Source: GCA-2746795 sp963747345
Lineage (GTDB): Bacteria; Chloroflexota; Anaerolineae; Promineifilales; Promineifilaceae
Assembly: GCA_963747345.1 (NCBI GenBank)
Contig: CAVVFA010000009.1
Location: 682,001-746,000, forward strand
DNA: 64,000 nt
Direction: 5' to 3'
Under the pieces are notes generated by a model. That model made no database searches. It was not told the origin of the DNA and was given only the letters and a program-made list of their open reading frames with translations. The position numbers and the translations under genes were made by a program. This document shows positions 17,626 through 25,028 of the stretch, piece after piece (the first letter of the stretch is position 1; each line of letters opens with the position of its first letter).

Positions 17626-17993
17626 GGGGTGACTGAGCCGTTGAGGGCGGCACGGAGTTCTTCCAGGGTGGGATAAGCGCCGGTTTTGATGACCTGACCG
17701 TGAACGGCCGTTATCGGCAGTGCCGCCATTTGTTGTTCGCGTACCAGGCGCATCACATCGTTGTTGTTCATGAATTTGTGCGGGTGGCTGGTCATCTGGT
17801 AGCGTTCGACTGCAATGCCTGCGGTTTGTAGGCTTTGGATCATCTCGCTGACATCCAGCAAGGTTTGGTCAAGTGCCGGGCCGCACAACCCGGTGGGGCA
17901 GCACATGGGGGGATCGAATAGTTCGATAACGGCCGTTTTGTCGGAAACGGCCGTTGTGGGGACAGAATTAAAGAGAGAGATAGATTCAGTCAT
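17622..17993 (-). CDS. arsD: arsenite metallochaperone ArsD
   Basis: 123 residues from ATG 17993. The thioredoxin-fold metal site FDPPMCCPTGLCGP gives the three essential cysteines. MIQSLQTAGIAVERYQMTSHPHKFMNN and LPITAVHGQVIKTGAYPTLEEL complete the family pattern. The C-terminal Cys pairs of E. coli ArsD are absent, as in many homologs. It hands As(III) to ArsA. Two AACGGCCGTT copies 18 bases apart put TAVSDKTAV directly before the metal site. It lies between arsR and arsA on one strand. Confidence 0.93.
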   Translation of the reverse strand: MTESISLFNSVPTTAVSDKTAVIELFDPPMCCPTGLCGPALDQTLLDVSEMIQSLQTAGIAVERYQMTSHPHKFMNNNDVMRLVREQQMAALPITAVHGQVIKTGAYPTLEELRAALNGSVTP

Positions 17994-18048
17994 GATGAAA
18001 GGTTTCCTTTTTACTTCAAGTTTTCTTGAACTACTTACGCAAAAATTT

Positions 18049-18429
18049 TTAGCCAACGGCAATGTCAGCCATCGGCACAACCGATCCTTGCGGCCCACAG
18101 GTTGGGCGGCGTGGCTGAATGCGGTTGGCATCAAAAAACGCGCCAAAGGAGTGGTTCAGTTCCACCAGCGCCGTCTGATTGAGGGAAAAATAAATCCAAC
18201 GGGCGTCAACGGCATCCCGTTCCACATCCACCAAACCAATGTCGCGCAGAACGCTCATGTGATGTGAAATCAGGTTAGGCGCCATCTCCAGCGCGTCGCC
18301 CAGTTCGCAGTTACAGTGTACCCCTTCCATGAGCAAATGGATCATTTGCAGACGTTTGGGGTTCGCCAGCGCTTTGAGCTGAGCAATGAGCCGTTCCATC
18401 GGGACGGGGGAGGGATTTATGTTAAACAT
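18049..18429 (-). CDS. arsR: ArsR-family regulator of the arsDA operon
   Basis: 126 residues from ATG 18429; a longer start at 18453 would overlap the operator at 18445-18460. Helix 3 holds GVHCNCELGDALE with Cys-x-Cys. APNLISHHMSVLRDIGLVDVERDAVDARWIYFSL is the helix-turn-helix and wing. CGPQG near the end matches the paralogs. It should repress arsD-arsA and itself. Confidence 0.88.
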   Translation of the reverse strand: MFNINPSPVPMERLIAQLKALANPKRLQMIHLLMEGVHCNCELGDALEMAPNLISHHMSVLRDIGLVDVERDAVDARWIYFSLNQTALVELNHSFGAFFDANRIQPRRPTCGPQGSVVPMADIAVG

Positions 18430-18444
18430 GTTGCCGCTAGATAG

Positions 18445-18460
18445 TTCAAACATTTTTGAA
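18445..18460. promoter_or_regulatory. ArsR operator TTCAA-N6-TTGAA
   Basis: Perfect half-sites with a 6-base spacer immediately upstream of the arsR-arsD-arsA genes. The rest of the gap to 18637 has an AACGGCCGTT at 18581. Confidence 0.7.
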
Positions 18461-18636
18461 GCATATCCCCAAACTGGGATATGTCAAGAAAAAATGGTAA
18501 GCAAAGGGATCATTTGTGCGAAAAGGTGACATTTGTCACGGGGTAGGAGATGACAGTGGGGAGAGGGCACGGCAAGTGCGGAAACGGCCGTTCTACGAGA
18601 ATCTTAACGTGGATTAAATAATCTCAGTTCTGTCAG

Positions 18637-18711
18637 TTATTTTATTTTCATTCCTAACTGTCCCAAGCGTTCTTTCAGGTGTTGCTGGTAACTGAGGTAA
18701 TCCGGGCTCAT
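18637..18711 (-). CDS. 24-codon ORF coupled to proC
   Basis: ATG at 18711 overlaps the proC stop as ATGA. It encodes MSPDYLSYQQHLKERLGQLG plus four residues. It could be a small coupled peptide or the head of a truncated gene. Confidence 0.25.
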   Translation of the reverse strand: MSPDYLSYQQHLKERLGQLGMKIK

Positions 18712-19520
18712 AAACCTTCTTCTATCTTTTGCTGCATGGCGTCCATTTTTTCTTTGGCGCTCAAAGCGGCGTCATAAAAGAGTTGGGCAACGGCCGTTTC
18801 ATCCACCGTCTGCATGGGCGTTAAGGCTTTGAGATCGGCAAAGGAACAGTCTGTTTCGAGAGCCAGGGCGGCCGTGCCGCGCATCACCTGAGCCGCCACT
18901 TGCCGGGCGTCGCCCGAAGATAGACCGGCATCCATGCCCGCCTGCGTCATGCCTTCTAATGCTGGCAGTAGGGAGCGCATGGCTGCGCCGCTGAGGCCGA
19001 CGCACCAGTTGATTTGTTCGTCCTGCACGGTAATGGTCTCTCCCAGGATGGCGAGAACGGCCGTTACCAGTTCTCTGGCTTCTGTCGTGGCCGTTTTGCC
19101 ATACACCACCGGATTCATGCCCGCGCCCACCAGCGAAGGGGCGTTGGGCATGACGCGCACTACAGCCACGCCGGACGGCGCGATGGCTTCCAGCCGTGCC
19201 AGGGAAATCATGGCTGCAAAAGAAACAACCACCTGACCCTGGTGCAGTTGAGGCGCAATGTTTTGCAGCAAGTCGGGCACGGCCTTGGGCGAAGGAGCAA
19301 GAAGGATCAGGTCAGCCGTACAGGCCGCTTCATCCGGCAGAGGCACGGCCCCCACGCCAAACTCGACTGTAGCGGCCTGCCCCCTTGTGATATCTGCGTC
19401 ACAGACTACGATATGGGCAGCGGGCACACCCGCCGCCAGCAGTCGTGTGATCAAAATGCGTCCAATATTACCCACACCAATAACAGCAAAGCGCTTCTCG
19501 CGCAATCCATCTGTTTTCAT
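18708..19520 (-). CDS. proC: pyrroline-5-carboxylate reductase-like
   Basis: 270 residues from ATG 19520. The Rossmann motif VIGVGNIGRILITRLLAAG is at 12-30. MPNAPSLVGAGMNPV and the C-terminal dimer domain (GLSGAAMRSLLPALEGMTQAGMDAGLSSGDARQVAAQVMRGTA) match ProC. It would reduce pyrroline-5-carboxylate to proline with NAD(P)H; divergence in the active helix (SGAAMRSL for SGSGPAY) leaves a related substrate possible. It is odd between arsenic genes. A word repeat of CTCCGTGT type lies just upstream (19550-19615). Confidence 0.8.
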   Translation of the reverse strand: MKTDGLREKRFAVIGVGNIGRILITRLLAAGVPAAHIVVCDADITRGQAATVEFGVGAVPLPDEAACTADLILLAPSPKAVPDLLQNIAPQLHQGQVVVSFAAMISLARLEAIAPSGVAVVRVMPNAPSLVGAGMNPVVYGKTATTEARELVTAVLAILGETITVQDEQINWCVGLSGAAMRSLLPALEGMTQAGMDAGLSSGDARQVAAQVMRGTAALALETDCSFADLKALTPMQTVDETAVAQLFYDAALSAKEKMDAMQQKIEEGL

Positions 19521-19549
19521 GAATGGCTCCCTTATTTCAATAACTATGA

Positions 19550-19615
19550 GAAAAACGCCTTTCTCCGTGTGTCTCCGTGGCTTCTCTGTGGCTCTCCGTG
19601 TCCCTATTTGTAAGA
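19550..19615. repeat. CTCCGTGT/CTCTGTGG word repeat
   Basis: Tandem words related to those at 48737-48830. Only one arm is clear here. Confidence 0.45.
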
Positions 19616-19649
19616 TCAATTTATTTGAAATGTACCACGCCAAAAAATC

Positions 19650-19692
19650 GGAGAACCGGCTTCATCTGTTTAACACTCGAAGCCGGTTCTCC
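19650..19692 (-). terminator. intrinsic terminator after the thioredoxin-like gene
   Basis: GGAGAACCGGCTTC and GAAGCCGGTTCTCC pair perfectly over 14 bp with a 15-nt loop. On the minus strand GATTTTTTGG follows. It ends the GcvH-like-DGC-DGC-OsmC-thioredoxin operon. Confidence 0.85.
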
Positions 19693-19717
19693 AAACTTTG
19701 TTGACTGAAAAAGACGA

Positions 19718-19969
19718 TTAATTAGCCGACATCGCATCAGCAATCCAGGTCATCACTTCGGTGTCTTTGGGGATGCGGCCGGCAGCGACCAACTTCTCGT
19801 TGATGACCAGTCCCGGTGTAGACAAAATATTGTACGACATGATTTGACCGTAATCGGTCACTTTGACGATTTCAGCCTCGACGCCCATGCTGGCGACGGC
19901 GCTTTTGGCGGCGGCTTCCACTTTTTGACAATTGGAGCAGCCTGGACCTAAAACTTTAATTTGTAACAT
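19718..19969 (-). CDS. small thioredoxin-like redox protein (CxxC)
   Basis: 83 residues from ATG 19969. MLQIKVLGPGCSNCQKVEAAAKSAV and ILSTPGLVINEKLVAAGRIP are the active site and cis-Pro loop of the MTH895/redox-active-disulfide-protein-2 family, often next to ArsP-like permeases. It may keep thiols of the neighbouring permease or metal carriers reduced. It overlaps the OsmC-family stop by 14 bases. Confidence 0.9.
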   Translation of the reverse strand: MLQIKVLGPGCSNCQKVEAAAKSAVASMGVEAEIVKVTDYGQIMSYNILSTPGLVINEKLVAAGRIPKDTEVMTWIADAMSAN

Positions 19970-20435
19970 GGTTTCTTTCCTTATATTCAATGATTTCGAT
20001 GGTTGGTTCCACAATAATGTTGGATTTGATCGAATTGGCGACAAGACTATATTTTTGCGCCGATTGCAGTCCTTTTTTGACGCGGGCTTCGACAACGGCC
20101 GTTTTCTCCCCATTAGCCGCCACCCGAATATGGGGCCATAAGCGGACATCGGTGAAGATTTCGGTGCGGTCCAATTCGATGAGCTTGGTCCCTTCAGCGC
20201 GGCATTCGTAACTTTGCAAGTCCAGCTTGTAACGCTCCGCAGCCCAGATAAACATCATCATGACGCAGGTGTTGACGGCGGCGACGAAGGCGTCTTCGGG
20301 GGTGAACACGTCGGGGTGGCCCTGGGCGTCGGGCGGGGCGGAAAAGGGCATTTCTGGCCCGTTGCCCATGACGATATGGCCCCAATGGGCGCCTTTCCAG
20401 TTGACGGTGGTGTGGTAAACGGCCGTTTTGCTCAT
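19956..20435 (-). CDS. OsmC-family protein
   Basis: 159 residues. FSAPPDAQGHPDVFTPEDAFVAAVNTCVMMMFIWAAE contains the Cys of the second helix, and YECRAEGTKLIELDRTEIFTDVRLWPHIRV the following strand, as in OsmC/Ohr-fold thiol peroxidases. The first peroxidatic Cys region is not clear, so hydroperoxide activity is uncertain. It lies in an operon with DGC proteins and a small thioredoxin. Confidence 0.8.
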   Translation of the reverse strand: MSKTAVYHTTVNWKGAHWGHIVMGNGPEMPFSAPPDAQGHPDVFTPEDAFVAAVNTCVMMMFIWAAERYKLDLQSYECRAEGTKLIELDRTEIFTDVRLWPHIRVAANGEKTAVVEARVKKGLQSAQKYSLVANSIKSNIIVEPTIEIIEYKERNHVTN

Positions 20436-20471
20436 AAGGTTGGCTCCAGTTCTTCCCAGAGGGCGGCGTAT

Positions 20472-21155
20472 TCATGGCTCTAACATCTGCAAGTAGGCGG
20501 CTTCGTCTGCTTCGGACACAGGATTGTAGATTTTGACCTGTTCCAGCAACTCGGCGGTGGTTTCGGGCGACGGCCGTTTTCCCCTCTGTTTGAACTGTGC
20601 CAACAAAGGCGGCAGGGCAATCAGTGTCACCGCTTCGCCGTTAATTTGTACGGTTTGCACCGGAATGCCGGAACCGCAAGAACAGGAAGCTGCCTTTGAC
20701 GGCTGTTCTTCCGGCTCGATGAAATGCCCCTCGCGGCGGCTCCACTTTTTGTCCAGCAGGCTGTCTACTAAATCGGCGATGGTAACGGCCGTTTCCGCCA
20801 CCGCCTGCTGTCCGGCTTCATTCAAACGACGCCGTCCGATCACCTGACCAATGCCGCGTTCGGCCACAATGTCTGTCACGATGACACTGGCTGCCGGTTT
20901 GCCAGAATACTGCTCGGTAGCGCGGGCGGCGCAGCGCAGTTCGCAGCCATCCACGGCAATGGTCGGGTAAAAACGGGCAAAAGCGCGGTCGCCTTCGCCG
21001 CCAGCCAGGAAAAGCGGCAGGCAAATCGTCACTGTATCTTCCGGGCGCAATTCTTCCAGCACTTTTAGCGCCGCCAGACGAGTTACCGTTCCTTCGGCCA
21101 GTTCCTCACCAGAGCAGGCCACAATGCCAACTTTCTTTTGCGGTAAATTAGGCAT
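20472..21155 (-). CDS. DGC-domain putative metal-binding protein (long)
   Basis: 227 residues from ATG 21155 with a strong AAGGAGGTG 6 bases upstream. VGIVACSGEELAEGTVTRLAALKVLEELRPEDTVTICLPLFLAGGEGDRAFARFYPTIAVDGCELRCA carries the Cys-Ser-Gly and DGC-x3-C motifs of the putative zinc-binding DGC family. A distal CSCGSG at about 175 adds a second Cys cluster, absent from the shorter neighbour. It overlaps that neighbour by 8 bases. Function is unknown; metal or metalloid binding is inferred. Confidence 0.7.
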   Translation of the reverse strand: MPNLPQKKVGIVACSGEELAEGTVTRLAALKVLEELRPEDTVTICLPLFLAGGEGDRAFARFYPTIAVDGCELRCAARATEQYSGKPAASVIVTDIVAERGIGQVIGRRRLNEAGQQAVAETAVTIADLVDSLLDKKWSRREGHFIEPEEQPSKAASCSCGSGIPVQTVQINGEAVTLIALPPLLAQFKQRGKRPSPETTAELLEQVKIYNPVSEADEAAYLQMLEP

Positions 21156-21558
21156 CTTCTTCACCTCCTTGCAAGTTGTCAATGACGGCGCTTACTTCTT
21201 CGGCCAGGGCGTGGGCCAACTGCAAGCCGCCTTCGTTTAATTCAGCAATCCCATTCGGTTTGAACTGGCGGTAGCGGCGGTAAACGTCCAGCACAGCAAA
21301 TTCTTCGGCAACGGTGCCGCCGCTTTCCTGCACCATCTTGGTGGCGCAAGCCAGTTTGCAGCCGTCGATGGTAATGGCTGGATTGGCGGCGATGGCTGCG
21401 CAGGCATTCTCTTCGCCCATGACCAGCATGGAGAGTGCCACCAACTGTGCCGTTTCGGGGCGCAGGTCTTCAATAACTTCATAAGCGGCTTCACGGCTGA
21501 CTGTGCCGTAGGTTTTGCCAATGCCGCTGCAAGGCACTATCACAACTTTTTGACTCAT
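21148..21558 (-). CDS. DGC-domain putative metal-binding protein (short)
   Basis: 136 residues. VVIVPCSGIGKTYGTVSREAAYEVIEDLRPE, then ITIDGCKLACATKMVQESGG, are the same two Cys motifs as in the longer downstream protein, so the pair are paralogs. FAVLDVYRRYRQFKPNG and a C-terminal helix follow. The start overlaps the GcvH-like stop (ATGA). Function is unknown. Confidence 0.7.
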   Translation of the reverse strand: MSQKVVIVPCSGIGKTYGTVSREAAYEVIEDLRPETAQLVALSMLVMGEENACAAIAANPAITIDGCKLACATKMVQESGGTVAEEFAVLDVYRRYRQFKPNGIAELNEGGLQLAHALAEEVSAVIDNLQGGEEDA

Positions 21559-22004
21559 AGGTCTTCCGCCTCCTCTTGCGCCTGAACTTTCATGTGTTCA
21601 AGGTAGGCTGCCGGCGTCAGCAGGCTGGCCTGGTCGGCGGCCCAATCGGTGGCTTCGATAACAGCCAGCCAGCCAGCGCCATATGGGTCTTGATTAATTA
21701 CCTCAGCTTCCATCTCTAATTTTTCATTCACGGCCGTTATCACGCCACTGATGGGACTAGACAGTTCCACATCCACTTTGATGGTTTCGATGTTGGCGAA
21801 GGGGTCGTTGGCGGAAACGGCCGTTTCCACTTCCACTACCTCGGCAAAGGCCACATCCCCGTTGCGCTGTTGGAAAAAATCCGACACGCCAATTGTTACT
21901 TGATCGCCGTCCGCCATTGCCCATACACCTTCCGGGGTGTAAAAACGGTCGGCGGCGACTTTGAAAGTAAACTTGTCCAGTGTGTATTCCAGGTATTCAC
22001 TCAT
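21555..22004 (-). CDS. GcvH-like lipoyl carrier protein
   Basis: 149 residues from ATG 22004 with GGGAG upstream. DRFYTPEGVWAMADGDQVTIGVSDFFQQRNGDVAFAEVVEVE, then FANIETIKVDVELSSPISGVITAVNEKLE and INQDPYGAGWLAVIEATDW follow glycine-cleavage H-protein throughout. The Lys of IETIKV aligns with the lipoylated Lys. No P or T protein genes are near; instead it opens an operon of Cys-rich proteins behind an ArsR operator. It may be a dedicated dithiol carrier, not part of glycine cleavage. Confidence 0.8.
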   Translation of the reverse strand: MSEYLEYTLDKFTFKVAADRFYTPEGVWAMADGDQVTIGVSDFFQQRNGDVAFAEVVEVETAVSANDPFANIETIKVDVELSSPISGVITAVNEKLEMEAEVINQDPYGAGWLAVIEATDWAADQASLLTPAAYLEHMKVQAQEEAEDL

Positions 22005-22035
22005 AAGACAATCTCCCTGTTTGCAACGCAATCAA

Positions 22036-22051
22036 TTCAATATGTATTGAA
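22036..22051. promoter_or_regulatory. ArsR operator TTCAA-N6-TTGAA
   Basis: A perfect pair in the context ATTCAATATGTATTGAAT, 31 bases upstream of the GcvH-like gene. Confidence 0.7.
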
Positions 22052-22141
22052 TTATACCGATCCCAAAACCGGATGATTAGTGACAATGATCACATATTTG
22101 GTATGACATTTCCTGTGACGGCTGGTGGTGGGTTTTGCTCA

Positions 22142-22473
22142 TCAAGACCCGTCCAATTTCCAGGCGCGGATTTGCGCCTCCACTGCCGCCAGGTCAAACA
22201 CGTTTGGATTGCTGGCAACGCCCCATTCTCGCCAGATGACCTGCCCATTCGCGTCGAGCAGCAGCATGGGCGCGCGCTGGATGTCGTAGCTGTGCTGTAA
22301 ATCCGGCCGTTCGTCCAAAACGATGCGATGGGTGGCGATGTGGGCATGGTTTTCGGCGGGCCAGGCGGCTATCACGGCGTCGGCCTTTTGGTAAAGCTCG
22401 ATAACGCATTACGGATTGAACCATGTTGCCTTTGCCAAAAGTGCAGCCGCTTGAAGATTGGATCAACCTGCAT
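22142..22473 (-). pseudogene. thioredoxin-like domain protein, frame-disrupted
   Basis: ATG at 22473 overlaps the permease stop (TAATG) and reads MQVDPIFKRLHFWQRQHGS. The recognisable body, in another frame, is LYQKADAVIAAWPAENHAH...VLDERPDLQHSYDIQRAPMLLLDANGQVIW, a thioredoxin-like C-terminal half with the cis-Pro of RAPML. The frames cannot be joined without at least one shift around 22380-22420. No active CxxC is seen. It is coupled to the permease gene, so probably its redox or metal partner. Confidence 0.5.
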
Positions 22474-23534
22474 TAGCGAATAATAAAGTTGAAGAGATAG
22501 CCGGTGAAGACAATGGCCGTGCCGACGATGCCGATGAACATCACAATCAGAGGGGTCTTGATAACGCGCTTCAAAATGAGCATCTCCGGCAGGCTCAGAG
22601 CCACTACCGACATCATGAAAGCCAACACCGTACCCAACGCCGCTCCCTTGGCCATCATTGCCGAGACCACCGGGATAATGCCGGCGGCGTTGGAATAAAG
22701 CGGGATACCTATCAAAACGGCCGCCGGTACTGCCCACCAGGTATCGCGTCCCATGATGTTGACCAGATAATCTTCCGGCACAAAACCATGAATGGCGGCG
22801 CCGATAGCAATACCCAGGATGACGTAAGGCCACACCTTGCCCACGATTTCTTTGGTGCTGCGACCAGCATCGCGGATGCGATCATCCCAGGTTGGCTTGT
22901 AGGTAACACCGGTTTGCGGCCCGACCTTAATTTGCCAGACAAAATCTTCGACATACCGCTCTGGTTTCAAATGACCAATGAGCATGCCGCCCAGGATGGC
23001 AATGATCAGGCCACTCACCATGTACAGCCCGGCAACTTGCCAGCCAAACATACCAAAGAGCATCGCCAGTGCGATTTCGTTGACCATGGGCGCAGCAATC
23101 AAGAAGGAGAAGGTGACGCCCAACGGTACGCCGCTTTCGACAAAGCCGATGAACAGGGGCACGGCCGAGCAAGAACAAAAGGGCGTGATGACGCCCAAAC
23201 TGGCAGCCAGTACATTGCCTACCCCTTCACGCTTGCCTCCCAGCGCCGCCCGCGCCTGCTCCGGGCTAAAGAAGGAGCGTATCATGGTGATGAGAAAGAC
23301 CATGCCGGACAGCAGCATCAGGATTTTGGGTACGTCGTAGAAGAAGAAGTTGACCGACTGCCCCAAATGGGACAGAGGTGACAGGCCGAGGACGGTGTAG
23401 GTGAGCCAATCGGCTATGTTTTGCAGTTGGCCGTAGAGCAGCCACCACATAACAGCCAGGACGATGACCAGCGCCGGTAATTTCCAGCCTTGTTTAGGTT
23501 GTGAAACGGTAATTTGTTCAGTTGTTGTTGACAT
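22473..23534 (-). CDS. ArsP/YraQ-type permease
   Basis: 353 residues with about eight to ten membrane segments. The family signature TPFCSCSAVPLFIGFVESGVPLG is at about 113-135 and IPLYSNAAGIIPV at about 272. This family (ArsP_1/DUF318) includes exporters of trivalent organoarsenicals that use the Cys pair. It is encoded behind an ArsR gene with the same operator as the other arsenic genes. The substrate (methyl-As(III), As(III), Sb or other) is not defined by sequence. Confidence 0.85.
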   Translation of the reverse strand: MSTTTEQITVSQPKQGWKLPALVIVLAVMWWLLYGQLQNIADWLTYTVLGLSPLSHLGQSVNFFFYDVPKILMLLSGMVFLITMIRSFFSPEQARAALGGKREGVGNVLAASLGVITPFCSCSAVPLFIGFVESGVPLGVTFSFLIAAPMVNEIALAMLFGMFGWQVAGLYMVSGLIIAILGGMLIGHLKPERYVEDFVWQIKVGPQTGVTYKPTWDDRIRDAGRSTKEIVGKVWPYVILGIAIGAAIHGFVPEDYLVNIMGRDTWWAVPAAVLIGIPLYSNAAGIIPVVSAMMAKGAALGTVLAFMMSVVALSLPEMLILKRVIKTPLIVMFIGIVGTAIVFTGYLFNFIIR

Positions 23535-23668
23535 TAAAAGAATTCCTGTTTGGTTTTTGCGCCGTTGAGTCCGGCAAATAAATTTTCTATGGATCCATGC
23601 CCATTGGCCGCGACTTGCAGCCGAACGAGATGGAAAAGTTCGTGGCAGACCATGTTACGGGTTGTCAT
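23534..23668 (-). CDS. small ORF between arsR and permease
   Basis: 44 codons. ATG 23668 overlaps the arsR stop (ATGA) and its stop touches the permease ATG. It encodes MTTRNMVCHELFHLVRLQVA and a hydrophilic tail, no known family. Tight coupling on both sides is the only support. Confidence 0.4.
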   Translation of the reverse strand: MTTRNMVCHELFHLVRLQVAANGHGSIENLFAGLNGAKTKQEFF

Positions 23669-24090
23669 GCTGCGGCTTCCTCCAGAATAAACTTGGGCGT
23701 GAGGTTTCCGCTGTTGGTCACATTTCCTTCGGGACCGCACAAATTGAGTTGCAAGACGGCGCGGGCGGGATCCAGAAATTCCCCAAACCAGTGGTGCAGG
23801 GTGGTCAATGCGGGTATATCCACCTGGTAATATATCCAACGGCCGTCTACTTCATCTCGCCTGTCCTGAATCAATCCTGCTTCACGCAGCACCTTCAGGT
23901 GATGAGAGAGTAAATTAGGAGACAGCCCTAATTCTTCAGTTAGCCAGCCATTGCAAGAAGCGCCGCGCATGAGCGCTTCAAAGATACGCAGGCGGTTTGG
24001 ATCGGCCAATGTTTTTAGAATGCTTACTATTCCTTCTGGCGTTGTTATTTTTGCTGGGATTTCGTTGCACATAAGTCTCACCGGGTTCAT
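23665..24090 (-). CDS. arsR: ArsR-family regulator of the permease operon
   Basis: 141 residues. TLADPNRLRIFEALMRGASCNGWLTEELG has one Cys where the paralogs have Cys-x-Cys, so metal sensing may use another ligand set. SPNLLSHHLKVLREAGLIQDRRDEVDGRWIYYQVD is the recognition helix and wing, closely matching the arsR at 13758. LCGPEG near the C-terminus is conserved. It starts 15 bases below an operator at 24105. Confidence 0.88.
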   Translation of the reverse strand: MNPVRLMCNEIPAKITTPEGIVSILKTLADPNRLRIFEALMRGASCNGWLTEELGLSPNLLSHHLKVLREAGLIQDRRDEVDGRWIYYQVDIPALTTLHHWFGEFLDPARAVLQLNLCGPEGNVTNSGNLTPKFILEEAAA

Positions 24091-24104
24091 TTTCGTCTGG
24101 ATAA

Positions 24105-24120
24105 TTCGATAGCTATTGAA
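24105..24120. promoter_or_regulatory. ArsR operator, proximal
   Basis: TTCGA-N6-TTGAA (one mismatch), 15 bases upstream of the permease-operon arsR. Confidence 0.65.
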
Positions 24121-24200
24121 TTAACTTGCTCGAAATGTAACCCCCTGCGCCTGAAGGGTGTAGTGACATTTGTCATGCAAAGAGGTGATAAATGTAATAT

Positions 24201-24216
24201 TTCAACAGATGTTGAA
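24201..24216. promoter_or_regulatory. ArsR operator, distal
   Basis: A perfect TTCAA-N6-TTGAA, 80 bases beyond the proximal site, so this promoter has a double operator. Confidence 0.6.
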
Positions 24217-24323
24217 TTATTGCACAACAGCCCCCAAGTTTTCTACGGGTACGTGCCAGGTGGGTCATTTTTTACATAAGTGGGATAAGGGGAACAACAG
24301 TGCAACGAACGCCCACTTGATTA

Positions 24324-24440
24324 TCACCAGATGTGAACGGCCAACATTCTCCCATATGAATCAGTCTCATCTTCCGCTTCGCGTTCACGCAAATAGGCAT
24401 ACATCGTAGATTTAGACACACCAACTTACAAATCTCTTGA
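24324..24440 (-). pseudogene. remnant of a recombinase C-terminal HTH
   Basis: One frame reads GVSKSTMYAYLREREAEDE to a TGA at 24324. The codons before it in a neighbouring frame read QEICKLV. Joined, they give the EICKLVGVSKSTMYAYL helix-turn-helix tail typical of serine recombinases. Sequence from 24441 to 24595 shows no gene. A relic of mobile DNA beside the AT-rich cassette. Confidence 0.45.
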
Positions 24441-24595
24441 AGGGGTATGATGCAAAACGCTGTTATGCAAAAATACCCTGTATATTTGGGTCATAACATT
24501 GGAGGCAGGTCAAACGTTTATCCTCCTGAGTAGATGGGCTCAGATGGAGTTTTTGAACGATACGGGCAAGTAGCCACCACAAGTACCGAAAAAAG

Positions 24596-25003
24596 CTAGG
24601 ATGTATTTATCATTTTACCATTGGGTTCATCTTCATCAGATTCCATGTTCTCAATATGTTGTGTGCCCCCCAAATTGATATTTTTACCATGTATATCACC
24701 TAAAATATTGAAGGTTTGTTTAGGCTGTATGAAAGAAGGTCTTGGATTTTTTGAAACGGGCGTTTGCAAATCTTGCGTATCTTCTTCAATCTCTGGCAAT
24801 TGAGCATTTGGTCGATCCTGGCGAACCAAATTAATCAACTCGTTTAAACGATCACGACGGACGAGATAATCGAGCATTTCACGCACCTTGGCTGATTTAG
24901 TACCGCCTGGCAAATCTTCATATGGAATTTCTAGGCGATAGCAAAGCATTTCAACTTCCTCTAAAGAAAAATACTTGACAATCAAATCATGTAATTGCGT
25001 CAT
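24596..25003 (-). CDS. death-like/effector-associated domain (EAD) protein
   Basis: 135 residues from ATG 25003, chosen because the domain begins there and GGGAG lies upstream; starts at 25042-25063 are possible. MTQLHDLIVKYFSLEEVEMLCYRLEIPYEDLPGGTKSAKVREMLDYLVRRDRLNELINLVRQDRPN is the helical effector-associated (death-like) fold. A linker and a strand-like tail FNILGDIHGKNINLGGTQHIE follow. Such domains recruit effectors by homotypic binding in bacterial conflict systems. It follows the metzincin gene, so protease recruitment or control is a fair inference. The TIR protein at 43659 carries a related domain. Confidence 0.75.
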   Translation of the reverse strand: MTQLHDLIVKYFSLEEVEMLCYRLEIPYEDLPGGTKSAKVREMLDYLVRRDRLNELINLVRQDRPNAQLPEIEEDTQDLQTPVSKNPRPSFIQPKQTFNILGDIHGKNINLGGTQHIENMESDEDEPNGKMINTS

Positions 25004-25028
25004 ATGGCCAACTTCTCCCACACTTTCT

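Noticed and set aside
24441..24595. Possible further transposase remnant
   Set aside because: Only scattered short frames with stops; no motif could be recognised beyond the recombinase tail at 24324-24440.
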